DNA of 64,000 bases. Origin: Pseudanabaena sp. lw0831. GTDB lineage: Bacteria > Cyanobacteriota > Cyanobacteriia > Pseudanabaenales > Pseudanabaenaceae. The notes beneath the pieces were generated by a model. It worked only from the letters and a program-made list of their open reading frames with translations, made no database searches and was not told where the DNA came from. The stretch is from contig NZ_BBJB01000057.1 of assembly GCF_016584665.1 (NCBI RefSeq), positions 62,001 through 126,000 on the forward strand. The letters are read 5' to 3'. Positions 7,926-17,324 of this stretch are shown here, in pieces. The position numbers and the translations under genes are program-made. Numbering within the stretch: position 1 is the first letter of the stretch; the number at the start of each line of letters is the position of its first letter.

Positions 7926-8528
7926 TTAAAAATAGAGTACACGAGCATCTAGTCCTTGCGATCGCAAGAAATGTTTCAAAGATTCGGCGGCATCGCGATT
8001 TGGATATCCGCCCGCATAAATATAGTCGCCACGACCTGACTTTGCCACAAACGCGCTAGGAATAAATTGTCTTACTTGGTCTAAAGTTGCCATAGATCGC
8101 ATGGGAACTGCGGTAACGTAGCGATATTGTGCCGAATTCTCAATGCTATTTGTAGAGTAATTGCTAGGCAAATAACTCGGCAAGGTTACATAGGGTGAAG
8201 TATTAGCAGGTTGAGTCGGCTGAAAAGTTTGGGAGGTTTGATAAGCCTGCTGTGCGGCTACGCCGCGTCGTTGTAATTCTCTGGTCACAGAGTCTGCGGT
8301 CGAAGCATCGAATGACCCTGCGACAATGGAGGTCTGTCCATTAACTGAAGCAACTACAGGATTAGTGACGACTTGTCTTGCAATATCCAGAGTTACAGGA
8401 TTATTACCTGCTATATAGACAACAACATTGCCTAGTTGTGCCGCAGCATTTGCGATCGCCACATTCCAAAACCCCAAACTCGCGATCGCTAAGCTGATAG
8501 CTTGTTTTGCCCAGTCTGATATCTTCAT
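7926..8528 (-). CDS. Exported protein with SPOR-like repeats
   Basis: A 200-residue protein with an N-terminal signal sequence (about residues 8-30, AISLAIASLGFWNVAIANAA). Two SPOR-like halves follow: VVVYIAGNNPVTLDIARQVV..SIVAGSFDASTADSVTRELQRRG and RYVTAVPM..IYAGGYPNRDAAESLKHFLRSQGLDARVLYF. A Gln/Thr/Ser-rich linker joins them. SPOR-type domains bind septal peptidoglycan, so a periplasmic cell-wall role is plausible beside the PGBD gene. The domain call is by pattern only. Confidence 0.55.
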   Translation of the reverse strand: MKISDWAKQAISLAIASLGFWNVAIANAAAQLGNVVVYIAGNNPVTLDIARQVVTNPVVASVNGQTSIVAGSFDASTADSVTRELQRRGVAAQQAYQTSQTFQPTQPANTSPYVTLPSYLPSNYSTNSIENSAQYRYVTAVPMRSMATLDQVRQFIPSAFVAKSGRGDYIYAGGYPNRDAAESLKHFLRSQGLDARVLYF

Positions 8529-8611
8529 CGTTGTTTAGACCTTTAACCCTAAAGCGACTTAATTGCTCATGAACCTAAGCTAATTCTATCGTAAGTACCT
8601 TGGCATAATTA

Positions 8612-8664
8612 AAAACCTAAAAACTGTACTGCCCGCGCAGCGGGCAGTACAGTTTTTAGGTTTT
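8612..8664. terminator. 25-bp perfect hairpin between rimI and the SPOR-like gene
   Basis: Arms 8612-8636 (starting AAAACCTAAAAACTGTACTG) and 8640-8664 with a 3-nt loop and a CCCGC-gca-GCGGG tip. It lies 7 bp past the rimI stop (TAA at 8671-8673 on the minus strand) and belongs to the dispersed palindrome family. Confidence 0.8.
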
Positions 8665-8670
8665 CTGAAA

Positions 8671-9210
8671 TTATAAATTCCAGCCCTTAGCTAATAGATT
8701 CTCCGAGATTGACTCATGCCATTGCCCCAGCAATACCCCAAATTCCTCTGTATGTAGACCTTTGCACCATAACATCAACGCATCTTCGCCCGTTACTTCA
8801 TAATATTTGGGTCTTCGACCAATTTCCTTAAAGCCAAAACTTTCGTATAGAGCGATCGCCACATGATTAGATTCACGTACTTCGAGGGTTGCCCATTCTA
8901 AGTTGCGATCGCGAGCTTTTTTAAGCAAGCCCCAGACCAACGACTTACCAAAACCTTGACCTTGATATTCAGGTCGGACTGCTAATACTGTTATATGTGC
9001 TTCTTCTAGAACTGACCATAAACAGCCAAAACCCAGTAACTCATAATTCTCGGTAGTTAAGCCCAACATAAGGCTACTGGGATTGTCGATTTCACGCTGA
9101 TAGGCTTCTAAGCTCCAAAAATCACCAAGACATGCGCAATCGATCGCCCGTAGTTGCGATAAAAATTTTTGATCAATCTCACTTAGATAGATTCGCGTCG
9201 AAAGGCTCAT
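8671..9210 (-). CDS. rimI: Ribosomal protein S18-alanine N-acetyltransferase (GNAT)
   Basis: A 179-residue GNAT enzyme. Core motif A is LAVRPEYQGQGFGKSLVWGL (acetyl-CoA pyrophosphate loop Q/RxxGxG/A), followed by LEVRESNHVAIALYESFGFK, which is the RimI signature LEVR.SN..A..LY...GF. It is predicted to acetylate the N-terminal alanine of S18. It is slightly longer than E. coli RimI (148) owing to N- and C-terminal extensions, which is common in cyanobacteria. It starts close to, and divergent from, the TauE-like permease. Confidence 0.8.
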   Translation of the reverse strand: MSLSTRIYLSEIDQKFLSQLRAIDCACLGDFWSLEAYQREIDNPSSLMLGLTTENYELLGFGCLWSVLEEAHITVLAVRPEYQGQGFGKSLVWGLLKKARDRNLEWATLEVRESNHVAIALYESFGFKEIGRRPKYYEVTGEDALMLWCKGLHTEEFGVLLGQWHESISENLLAKGWNL

Positions 9211-9290
9211 GTGTTGTAATTATCTAAAGATTTATGAGGATGTATGGTTTCGCCACACATCCGAACCTGATCAAAACGGATTATCGATCA

Positions 9291-10205
9291 ATGTCAGAAT
9301 TCATGCCAATTGTATATCTCAGCGTAGTTAGCTTTTTTGCTTGGATTGTTAGCACTCTGGCGGGTGGTGGCAGCCCCTTCATTTTAATTCCATTAGTCAG
9401 TCTACTCATGGGAGCCGCCGCCGTTCCCCCTGTAATTACAATTGGCATGTTTTTTGGTAATGCCCATCGAGTTTTGCTATTTTGGCGCGATATTGACTGG
9501 GTATTAACAGCTTGGTATGCACCTGGCGCGATCGCAGGCGCAGTCTTGGGCGCATATACCTTTACCAAAATCCATCTAGATTGGCTGCAAATAGTGATTG
9601 CAATATTCCTAATTGTGAGTGCAGTTTTATTTGAACTAGAAAAAAGTCCCGAAAAAACCGTTGCCGAAGATAAGGCAAAACAGATCAAACTGGTCGATAA
9701 CTCCAAAGAGTTAGAAGAGATCGAGGAACTCATCGAGATCAATCAGTTAGGTGAATTGACCGAATTGAGCGATCTAGAGCAGTCAGCGTTAATTCCTGAA
9801 AAAGTAAAGCCCAAATTTCAACTCAAAGCTTGGCATATCATGCCTGCGGGTTTCCTCAAAGCCTATGTATCAGGTTTAGTCGGAACAACTGGACCCGTAT
9901 TAAATCCTTTCTATCTCCGCTATGGCTTAGTCAAAGAGAAAATGCTTGCCACTAAAGCCACGCACATGACGATCATTCATCTAGTCAAAATTGTCACCTA
10001 CGGGCTACTGGCTGCCATGTCGAAGGAACAAATAATTGCAGGACTCGCGATCGGTTTGTCGGCGATACCTGCCAATCTTGTTGGGAAATATATCCTCAGT
10101 CGGATGAGTCCCCACCAGTTTCGCCAAGTGGTACTTGCTTTTATGGCGATCGGTGGAACATGGATGCTTTGGGGGCAACGCGATTTGTTTTTTAATTTGT
10201 TTTAA
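9291..10205 (+). CDS. TauE/SafE (DUF81) family membrane permease with acidic cytoplasmic loop
   Basis: A 304-residue protein from ATG 9291. Four hydrophobic segments in the N-terminal half (VYLSVVSFFAWIVSTLAGGG at about residues 8-27, then MGAAAVPPVITIGMFFGNAH) and a mirrored set in the C-terminal half (FLKAYVSGLVGTTGPVLNPF) are typical of TauE/SafE anion exporters. About 60 charged residues (roughly 128-190, Glu-rich) separate the halves. The substrate is unknown; sulfite, sulfonates or other organic anions are known for the family. An in-frame ATG at 9234 would add 19 residues with no clear benefit. Confidence 0.75.
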   Translation: MSEFMPIVYLSVVSFFAWIVSTLAGGGSPFILIPLVSLLMGAAAVPPVITIGMFFGNAHRVLLFWRDIDWVLTAWYAPGAIAGAVLGAYTFTKIHLDWLQIVIAIFLIVSAVLFELEKSPEKTVAEDKAKQIKLVDNSKELEEIEELIEINQLGELTELSDLEQSALIPEKVKPKFQLKAWHIMPAGFLKAYVSGLVGTTGPVLNPFYLRYGLVKEKMLATKATHMTIIHLVKIVTYGLLAAMSKEQIIAGLAIGLSAIPANLVGKYILSRMSPHQFRQVVLAFMAIGGTWMLWGQRDLFFNLF

Positions 10206-10427
10206 TTTTGTTGAAGGATCTCTATAGCAAAGCGCCTACTTAATCGGTTTCGCAAGCAACAAAAAACTAAAAATGATAAGTAAAACGACCCGTAAAAAGC
10301 AAAAATTATCCCTAAGAGGTAACTTTAAACTTTGGTTAAAAAGGGTGAGATCCGTACACACAGAATGCTGTTGATGCTGTGCTAGTATTTACTTTAACCA
10401 GAACGCAGCAAAGTATGGGGAAACGCC

Positions 10428-12917
10428 ATGTTTGAACGCTTTACAGAAAAAGCAATTAAAGTCATCATGCTGGCTCAAGAGGAAGCTCGCCGCCTCGGTC
10501 ATAACTTTGTCGGCACAGAGCAAATTCTATTGGGTCTGATCGGAGAAGGAACTGGCGTGGCCGCCAAAGTACTGAAGTCGATGGGTGTAAACCTCAAAGA
10601 TGCACGGATTGAGGTTGAGAAAATCATCGGACGCGGCTCTGGTTTTGTCGCGGTAGAAATCCCTTTCACACCTCGCGCCAAGAGAGTCCTAGAGTTGTCC
10701 TTAGAAGAAGCTCGCCAGTTGGGACATAACTACATCGGTACTGAGCATCTATTGCTAGGACTAATTCGCGAAGGCGAAGGTGTGGCCGCTAGAGTTTTAG
10801 AAAATCTGGGCGTAGACTTGTCCAAAGTCCGTACACAAGTAATCCGTATGTTGGGTGAGACTGCTGAAGTCTCCGCAGGTGGCGGTTCGTCAGGACGCAC
10901 CAAAACACCAACCCTTGACGAGTTTGGCTCAAACCTGACCCAGCTTGCCCAAGATGGCAAACTCGATCCTGTTGTGGGTCGTGAAAAAGAGATTGAACGA
11001 GTAATCCAAATTCTCGGTCGCCGCACCAAAAACAACCCTGTTTTGATCGGTGAACCTGGTGTCGGTAAAACTGCGATCGCTGAAGGGCTAGCACAGCGGA
11101 TTTCTAATAGTGACATACCAGATATTCTCCAAGAAAAGCGAGTTGTCACTTTAGATATTGGTTTGCTGGTCGCTGGCACAAAGTATCGGGGTGAATTTGA
11201 GGAACGCCTCAAAAAGATCATGGAAGAGATCCGCACTGCTGGCAATGTGATCTTAGTAATTGATGAAGTTCACACCTTGATCGGTGCTGGTGCTGCGGAA
11301 GGCGCGATCGATGCCGCCAACATTCTTAAGCCTGCCCTTGCGCGTGGCGAACTACAATGCATCGGCGCAACTACCCTTGACGAATATCGCAAGCACATCG
11401 AACGTGATGCTGCTCTCGAACGGCGCTTCCAGCCTGTCATGGTCGGTGAGCCTAGTGTCGAAGAAACTATCGAGATTTTGATTGGTTTACGTCAACGTTA
11501 CGAAGAGCATCACAAGCTGAAGATCGATGATGCAGCATTAGTTGCCGCTGCGAAACTAGCCGATCGCTATATCAGCGATCGCTTCTTGCCCGACAAGGCG
11601 ATCGATTTAATGGATGAAGCAGGATCGCGGGTGCGCTTGATCAACTCGCAGTTACCTCCCGCTGCCAAAGAACTTGACAAAGAATTACGTCAAGCTCTCA
11701 AGGACAAGGATGATGCGGTTCGCAAACAAGACTTTGATAAAGCCGCCGAATTGCGCGATCGCGAAATCGATCTCAAACAACAAATTCGCGCCCTCAGCCA
11801 AACCAAAAAGGCGGAAACTCCAGCCGAAGATGCACCTGAGATTCATGTAACAGAAGAAGACATCGCCTACATCGTCAGTTCTTGGACTGGCGTACCTGTT
11901 CTCAAAATTACTGAATCCGAATCAGTCAAGCTCATGCAGATGGAAGAAACCCTGCATAGCCGCGTCATCGGTCAAGACGAAGCCGTTAAAGCAATTTCTC
12001 GCGCAATCCGTCGTGCTCGCGTCGGTCTCAAGAGTCCCGATCGCCCGATCGCTAGTTTTATCTTCTCAGGTCCTACAGGAGTTGGTAAGACAGAGCTAAC
12101 CAAGGCTCTTGCCGCTTACTTCTTTGGTTCAGAAGATGCGATGATTCGCCTCGACATGTCCGAATACATGGAGCGTCACACCGTATCGAAATTGATCGGC
12201 TCGCCCCCAGGCTATGTGGGCTACAACGAAGGTGGTCAACTTACCGAAGCAGTACGTCGCAAGCCTTATACCGTAGTTTTATTCGATGAAATCGAAAAAG
12301 CTCACCCCGATGTCTTTAACTTACTCTTGCAAGTACTCGAAGACGGGCGCTTGACGGACTCCAAGGGTCGCACTGTTGACTTCAAGAATACCTTGTTGAT
12401 CATGACATCCAACGTCGGCTCCAAGGTAATCGAAAAAGGTGGCGGTGGACTTGGCTTTGACTTCGCAGCTAGCCAAGAAGATGCGCTTTATACCCGCATC
12501 CGATCGCTAGTTAATGAAGAGCTGAAGCAATATTTCCGCCCAGAGTTCCTCAACCGTCTCGACGAAATCATCGTCTTCCGTCAGTTGACTAAGCCCGAAG
12601 TCAAAGAGATTGCCGATCTCATGCTCAATGAGTTCTTCAAACGGATGCTCGACAAGGATATTGTCCTTACGGTAACTGAGAGATTTAAAGATCTGCTCGT
12701 CCAAGAAGGCTATAACCCTAGCTACGGTGCACGTCCATTACGTCGCGCGATCATGCGCTTGCTCGAAGATTCTCTTGCAGAAGAGATCCTGACAGGTAAA
12801 GTGCGTGAAGGCGCATCTGTACAGGTGGATGTCGATGACGATGGCAAGGTCAAAGTGATCGAACAAGAAGCTCTAAGCGGCTCTGAAAATAACCTTCAGT
12901 TGCTGCCATCAGCTTAA
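10428..12917 (+). CDS. clpC: ATP-dependent Clp protease ATP-binding subunit ClpC
   Basis: An 829-residue HSP100 chaperone. Two Clp_N repeats lie at about residues 3-145 ([20 protein letters not shown]). AAA module 1 has Walker [14 protein letters not shown], Walker [16 protein letters not shown] and the UVR motif [22 protein letters not shown] module 2 has [14 protein letters not shown] and [20 protein letters not shown]. ClpC unfolds substrates and feeds them to ClpP; in cyanobacteria it is essential and abundant. ATG 10428 gives the standard MFERFTEKA start. A monocistronic layout is likely, since 222 bp lie upstream and an imperfect hairpin follows. Confidence 0.96.
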   Translation: MFERFTEKAIKVIMLAQEEARRLGHNFVGTEQILLGLIGEGTGVAAKVLKSMGVNLKDARIEVEKIIGRGSGFVAVEIPFTPRAKRVLELSLEEARQLGHNYIGTEHLLLGLIREGEGVAARVLENLGVDLSKVRTQVIRMLGETAEVSAGGGSSGRTKTPTLDEFGSNLTQLAQDGKLDPVVGREKEIERVIQILGRRTKNNPVLIGEPGVGKTAIAEGLAQRISNSDIPDILQEKRVVTLDIGLLVAGTKYRGEFEERLKKIMEEIRTAGNVILVIDEVHTLIGAGAAEGAIDAANILKPALARGELQCIGATTLDEYRKHIERDAALERRFQPVMVGEPSVEETIEILIGLRQRYEEHHKLKIDDAALVAAAKLADRYISDRFLPDKAIDLMDEAGSRVRLINSQLPPAAKELDKELRQALKDKDDAVRKQDFDKAAELRDREIDLKQQIRALSQTKKAETPAEDAPEIHVTEEDIAYIVSSWTGVPVLKITESESVKLMQMEETLHSRVIGQDEAVKAISRAIRRARVGLKSPDRPIASFIFSGPTGVGKTELTKALAAYFFGSEDAMIRLDMSEYMERHTVSKLIGSPPGYVGYNEGGQLTEAVRRKPYTVVLFDEIEKAHPDVFNLLLQVLEDGRLTDSKGRTVDFKNTLLIMTSNVGSKVIEKGGGGLGFDFAASQEDALYTRIRSLVNEELKQYFRPEFLNRLDEIIVFRQLTKPEVKEIADLMLNEFFKRMLDKDIVLTVTERFKDLLVQEGYNPSYGARPLRRAIMRLLEDSLAEEILTGKVREGASVQVDVDDDGKVKVIEQEALSGSENNLQLLPSA

Positions 12918-12922
12918 GATAG

Positions 12923-12965
12923 ATAAAGGCAAGCCCTACGCTAAGCGCGGGGCTTACCTTTGTCT
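12923..12965 (+). terminator. Imperfect hairpin after clpC
   Basis: GATAAAGGCAAGCCC (12923-12937) pairs with GGGCTTACCTTTGTC (12951-12965), with an inner GC-rich tip. It starts 6 bp past the clpC stop and lies 44 bp before the minC start. Confidence 0.55.
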
Positions 12966-13008
12966 GGATGTAGGTAATTTGCATAGCGCTAAATTTAAAA
13001 CAAGCTTC

Positions 13009-14097
13009 ATGAATGCCAACCAGCGTAATATTGCCGTGAAATCTAATCCTCTGCCTCCTACAAAATTACAGTCGGTCGCAGGGGATTTGTCATCTGCGGA
13101 GATGCCTGAAGTTATTGTTGTGGCTCAAAATGACGAGTATGTCGGTAATGTGCCTGCTCCTCTAACTGTCGCAGATGTCGAGGGTGGTGAGCTTAAGCCT
13201 ATCCCCACCAGCAAGCCTGCGAAAAAATCTCAGCCCGATCCAGAACCCGATCCAGAAATCTCGCAGGTTCGTTTTAAAACGCTTGATGGAAAACTGAATC
13301 TGTTGTTACCAACTGACAAAAAAGTCAAGTTACCATTTAATAAGTCGAACGATGATAGCGAATTTCAAGCAGTCGGCTTAGATAGTAGCCAGTCAAATAA
13401 TTCTGAGACTTCACTGCTAACCTTGAGCTGGGAAGAAATACTTTCTCAGTTAGAGCAACGCATGGCGGCGAGCGGTCACGACTGGAAGCCCCGCACACAG
13501 GTATATTTACAATCAGGCGATCGCCTATTAGATACACGCCAACTCCAAGAGTTGTCCGAGTCACTGCAAAACTATCAACTTTTGCTACATTGTATTGTCA
13601 CCAATCGTCGCCAAACTGCAATTAATGCTGCTAGCATGGGCTTTTGCATAGAGCAAGGTACAATCTTTCGTGAACTGCTAGGATTTAATCCGATTCCTAA
13701 TGCACCGACGGATGATCCGCTATACATTAAGATGACGGTAAGATCTGGTACAGAAATTAGGCATTCTGGCAGTATTATTATCTTCGGTGATGTCAATGCT
13801 GGCGCAGAGCTACTCTCTGAAGGCGATATTATTGTGTGTGGCAAGCTAAAAGGCATGGCTCATGCTGGTGCTAAAGGCAACGCCCAAGCAGTGGTTATGG
13901 CTTTACACCTAGATGCTACTCAAATTAGGATTGCCAGCTTTATCGCCCGTGTTGAGAGTCCAAGCACATCTTTCTGTCCAGAAGTCGCATTTGTGAGTAC
14001 GCAAGGTACACCTGCAATTAAAATTGTTCAAGTTGTTGATTTTTCAGCATTTAATCATTCTTCGCTCAACTATCCCTCGCTAATCAGTAATTCGTAA
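13009..14097 (+). CDS. minC: Septum site-determining protein MinC
   Basis: A 362-residue protein from ATG 13009. The C-terminal third is the MinC beta-helix domain: RSGTEIRHSGSIIIFGDVNA, GAELLSEGDIIVCGKLKGMAHAG and ALHLDATQIRIASFIAR. The middle part (about residues 85-215) matches the MinC_N type fold, preceded by about 80 low-complexity residues rich in Pro, Asp and Glu (KPAKKSQPDPEPDPE). MinC blocks FtsZ polymerisation away from midcell. It ends 2 bp before minD. A TTG at 12979 is a weaker start. Confidence 0.88.
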   Translation: MNANQRNIAVKSNPLPPTKLQSVAGDLSSAEMPEVIVVAQNDEYVGNVPAPLTVADVEGGELKPIPTSKPAKKSQPDPEPDPEISQVRFKTLDGKLNLLLPTDKKVKLPFNKSNDDSEFQAVGLDSSQSNNSETSLLTLSWEEILSQLEQRMAASGHDWKPRTQVYLQSGDRLLDTRQLQELSESLQNYQLLLHCIVTNRRQTAINAASMGFCIEQGTIFRELLGFNPIPNAPTDDPLYIKMTVRSGTEIRHSGSIIIFGDVNAGAELLSEGDIIVCGKLKGMAHAGAKGNAQAVVMALHLDATQIRIASFIARVESPSTSFCPEVAFVSTQGTPAIKIVQVVDFSAFNHSSLNYPSLISNS

Positions 14098-14099
14098 AC

Positions 14100-14903
14100 A
14101 TGAGTCGCATTATCGTTGTTACCTCTGGTAAAGGTGGTGTCGGCAAGACCACATCTTCAGCAAATCTCGGCATGGCGCTCGCCAAACTAGGACGCAAAGT
14201 GGTCTTGGTGGATGCTGACTTTGGCTTACGCAATCTCGATCTGTTATTGGGACTAGAAAATCGCATCGTGTATACAGCCCTAGAGGTAATTGCGCGAGAA
14301 TGCAAACTCGATCAAGCCCTAGTCAAAGACAAGCGTCAACCCAACCTGTCTTTATTGGCGGCTCCGCAAACGCGCAACAAAACTGCCATTACGGCAGCAC
14401 ATATGAAGGCGCTTGTAGAGGTTTTAGGCAGATATTTTGATTATGTTTTGATCGACTGCCCCGCAGGCATTGAGTCAGGATTTCAAAATGCAATTGCTGG
14501 TGCGAAAGAAGCGATCGTGGTGACGACCCCCGAAATTTCGGCGGTACGAGATGCCGATCGCGTAGTTGGGTTACTCGAAGCCAATCGAATTACGGATATT
14601 AAATTAATTCTGAATCGTATCCGTCCTGCGATGGTACAAAACAACGACATGATGAGTGTCGAAGATGTGCTGGATATTTTGTCAGTCAAATTGATTGGCG
14701 TAATTCCTGATGACGAACAGGTGATCGTTTCTACAAATAAAGGGGAACCATTGGTGTTGTCAGATAAGCCATCGCTGGCAGGCACTGCCTATGAAAATGT
14801 GGCAAAACGCCTTGAAGGAAAAAATATTGAGTTTTTAAAACTCGAAGCTCCTCCTAAAGGATTTTTTGCCCGTCTGTCAAGTTGGATTAGTGGGAACTCC
14901 TGA
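14100..14903 (+). CDS. minD: Septum site-determining ATPase MinD
   Basis: A 267-residue ParA/MinD ATPase with deviant Walker [17 protein letters not shown] (about residues 9-24), VVLVDADFGLRNLDLLLGLE, Walker B VLIDCPAGIE and a C-terminal amphipathic tail (GFFARLSSWISG) that should bind membrane. MinD carries MinC to the membrane and oscillates under MinE control. It sits 2 bp after minC and 8 bp before minE, so a single operon is likely. Confidence 0.96.
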   Translation: MSRIIVVTSGKGGVGKTTSSANLGMALAKLGRKVVLVDADFGLRNLDLLLGLENRIVYTALEVIARECKLDQALVKDKRQPNLSLLAAPQTRNKTAITAAHMKALVEVLGRYFDYVLIDCPAGIESGFQNAIAGAKEAIVVTTPEISAVRDADRVVGLLEANRITDIKLILNRIRPAMVQNNDMMSVEDVLDILSVKLIGVIPDDEQVIVSTNKGEPLVLSDKPSLAGTAYENVAKRLEGKNIEFLKLEAPPKGFFARLSSWISGNS

Positions 14904-14911
14904 GGTTTGAG

Positions 14912-15688
14912 ATGATTTCAACACTGCTCGATCGCCTATTTCAAAGAAGTAATGTCCCTAGTGGGGCAAAAGTCAAGCAGCGTTTGAAATTTATCCTTGC
15001 CCATGATCGTGCTGCGATCGAGCCACAGGTGTTTGAAAATATGCGCCATGAGATTATGCGTGTAGTTTCCAAGTATGTGGAACTTGATGAAGGTTTATTG
15101 GATATTCGCTTAGAGTCTGATAAACGGATGACAGCGTTGATTGCTAATTTGCCGATTCGGATGGTGCGTGAAGACCTGCCCGATCTCGTAAGTCTTTTTG
15201 ATGAACCCACTAAAGAAGTAGATTCATTAAATAACTTTGATGCCTTAGCCTTAGAAATGGATCAGTCCGCAGAAGATGCTCTTGATGCGATCGTGGCAAA
15301 AGAAAACATCAAAGCTACAACTGAAGATATTTCTCCAGAGCGTATTGCTGGAATTGCGGAACGCACTATCGAAGTAACCAGCAAAATAAGAACTGCTGTG
15401 AATAAGACTCAAAACGGGGAGATCAGCGATCGCGCCGTAGTAGAAACTGGTATAGCCCCCGCTGTAATTACAGATGTTTTCAATAATTCTGATTTGGTTT
15501 CGCCTGATGCATCATCAGAAAATTCTATCAATGAAGAATCAGAAGGATTAGATGAGCAAGCAAGCGATCAGTTAGAGTTGTCTTTAGGTTTGTCTAATTC
15601 ACAAGAATCTCAAGAAATAGTATTTGAAGAATCTCCAAAACTTTATAATCAAGAGGAAGAGAATCATGGCAGTAACGACAGAGGCTAA
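14912..15688 (+). CDS. minE: Cell division topological specificity factor MinE with a long acidic C-terminal extension
   Basis: A 258-residue protein. Residues 1-90 are canonical MinE: LLDRLFQRSNVPSGAKVKQR, then LKFILAHDRAAIEP and YVELDEGLLDIRLESDKRMT, ending LIANLPIRMVR. The usual cyanobacterial protein stops near here (about 90-100 residues). This one continues for about 165 residues that are acidic and low in complexity (SENSINEESEGLDEQASDQL), with a predicted helical SPERIAGIAERTIEVTSKIR segment. The 3' end overlaps the next gene by 23 bp. MinE releases MinD from the membrane; the role of the tail is unknown. Confidence 0.88.
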   Translation: MISTLLDRLFQRSNVPSGAKVKQRLKFILAHDRAAIEPQVFENMRHEIMRVVSKYVELDEGLLDIRLESDKRMTALIANLPIRMVREDLPDLVSLFDEPTKEVDSLNNFDALALEMDQSAEDALDAIVAKENIKATTEDISPERIAGIAERTIEVTSKIRTAVNKTQNGEISDRAVVETGIAPAVITDVFNNSDLVSPDASSENSINEESEGLDEQASDQLELSLGLSNSQESQEIVFEESPKLYNQEEENHGSNDRG

Positions 15689-16241
15689 CATCGCCAAAGT
15701 ACGCTGGACAGCTTCTGATTTAGAGCTTTTTCCAGATGATAATACTCGCTATGAAATCATTGATGGAGAATTATTAGTGGCTAGAGCGCCGCATTGGCAT
15801 CATCAAACTGCGATCGACAATCTTTGTTTTGCCTTAAAGTCATGGAATCGACAAACTGGGCTAGGCGTAATTGCTACAACTCCAGGGATAGTTTTCGCTG
15901 ATTCTGATAATGTCATACCTGATCTGGTTTGGTTAAGACAAGGGCGCTTGAGGGATATACTTGATGCTCAGGGACATTTGACCGCCGCACCTGATCTAGT
16001 GGTCGAAGTATTATCAGAAGGGGCAGGACAAGAGCGGCGCGATCGCGAGTTGAAGTTAAAGCTTTATTCAATTCAAGGTGTGCTTGAATATTGGATTGTG
16101 GATTGGAGAAAGAGGTCTATCCAAGTCTATAGAAGAGAGAATGCGGCTCTAGTTTTAGTGGCAACTCTATTTGAAAATGATTCGATAACTTCGCTTCTAT
16201 TACCAGATTTCACTTGTAATCTCACCGAGATTTTTGAATAA
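15666..16241 (+). CDS. Uma2 family (DUF820) putative endonuclease
   Basis: A 191-residue protein. The PD-(D/E)XK-like core is VIPDLVWLRQGRL and APDLVVEVLSEGAGQERRDR with E/D..K spacing, followed by the conserved KLKLYSIQGVLEYWIVDWR. Uma2 proteins are greatly expanded in cyanobacteria and their function is not settled. ATG 15666 is chosen because a purine-rich Shine-Dalgarno stretch (AAGAGGAAGAGAATC) precedes it; the longer in-frame start at 15624 lies inside minE without a site. Unlike the copy at 33307, this one is complete. Its stop abuts the next ATG. Confidence 0.8.
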   Translation: MAVTTEANIAKVRWTASDLELFPDDNTRYEIIDGELLVARAPHWHHQTAIDNLCFALKSWNRQTGLGVIATTPGIVFADSDNVIPDLVWLRQGRLRDILDAQGHLTAAPDLVVEVLSEGAGQERRDRELKLKLYSIQGVLEYWIVDWRKRSIQVYRRENAALVLVATLFENDSITSLLLPDFTCNLTEIFE

Positions 16242-17087
16242 ATGTTGACAGTTTATTTCACAATTGGGTTGCCTGCTTCTGGCAAGTCTACATGGGCTAA
16301 AGCAAAAGTGGATAAATCACCCAATGGAATTAAGCGGGTGAATAAGGACGAGCTTCGAGCCATGCTAGATAATTCTTATTTCTCCAAAGGTAATGAGAAA
16401 TTTGTTTTAAATATCCAAGATCAGATTATTAAAGCGGCTTTAGAAGAAGGAAAGCACGTAATTATTGATAATACGCACCTTGCACCTAAACACGAAGCGA
16501 GAATTAGAGAATTGATCAAGGGCTTGGCGGTACTAGAGATAGTGGACTTTCGGCATGTGACTCTAGAAACCTGTATTGAGCGTGACCTGAAGCGATTTAA
16601 CTCAGTTGGGGAGAAGGTGATTCGCGATATGTATAACCAATTTATCGCACCGCCTAGAAGCCCTAAACCTGCTCGTAATCCAGACCTACCTGATGCGATT
16701 ATTTGTGATTTAGATGGAACGCTTGCTTTGATTGGCGATCGCAGTCCCTATGATGGTGCTAGCTGTGAGAAGGATTTGGTCAATGAACCTGTGCGATCGA
16801 TTTTGCAGACATCAGGAAAGGCGATCGTATTTGTTTCTGGGAGAGAGGATAAGTCCAAGCCTCAGACATTAGCATGGCTGGAGAAGCATGGTATTAGTTT
16901 TGATAGTCTGCATATGCGTAAATCTGGTGACATGCGAAAGGACAGCATTGTTAAGAAAGAAATTTATGATGAATTTATTCTTGATAAATACAATGTGGCG
17001 TTTGTATTAGACGATCGCGATCAGGTAGTCAGAGTTTGGCGAGATCTTGGTTTAACTTGCTTACAAGTTGACTACGGCGATTTCTGA
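16242..17087 (+). CDS. T4-type polynucleotide 5'-kinase / 3'-phosphatase (Pnkp-like)
   Basis: A 281-residue two-domain enzyme. The kinase domain has P-loop GLPASGKST (residues 9-17), the VIIDNTHLAPKHEARIRELI lid region and RDLKRFNSVGEKVIRDMYNQ. The HAD phosphatase domain has ICDLDGTLALIGDRSPYD (catalytic D156 and D158), FVSGRE, RKSGDMRKDSIVKKEIYDE, DDRDQVVRVWRDLGLTCLQV and the terminal GDF. Order and motifs match T4 Pnkp (301 residues), which heals RNA/DNA ends to 5'-phosphate/3'-OH. There is no ligase module. It begins at the base after the Uma2 stop. Confidence 0.85.
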   Translation: MLTVYFTIGLPASGKSTWAKAKVDKSPNGIKRVNKDELRAMLDNSYFSKGNEKFVLNIQDQIIKAALEEGKHVIIDNTHLAPKHEARIRELIKGLAVLEIVDFRHVTLETCIERDLKRFNSVGEKVIRDMYNQFIAPPRSPKPARNPDLPDAIICDLDGTLALIGDRSPYDGASCEKDLVNEPVRSILQTSGKAIVFVSGREDKSKPQTLAWLEKHGISFDSLHMRKSGDMRKDSIVKKEIYDEFILDKYNVAFVLDDRDQVVRVWRDLGLTCLQVDYGDF

Positions 17088-17324
17088 TTTTTGGTAATCT
17101 GCTCAACTTAGACAAAACTGCCTTTTATAGCTTCAGTCAATTACCTTAGTGCAAATCAACTCTAGGGTTTTATGTCCTAGTACAATTGGCGACAGCGATA
17201 TAATACAATTAGGAAATTGTTAAAATTTGTAAGAATTTATTTAGGTTTGCCTAACATATCATGTTGCAAACTTGTTAAGCTTTCTTGAAAAATTCATCTA
17301 TCGTCTGCATTAATTCAAACTTTT

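Noticed and set aside
10730-11245. 171-codon frame antisense to clpC
   Set aside because: It lies wholly inside the strongly conserved clpC gene and its translation is Arg/Ser/Pro-rich, typical of a codon-bias shadow.
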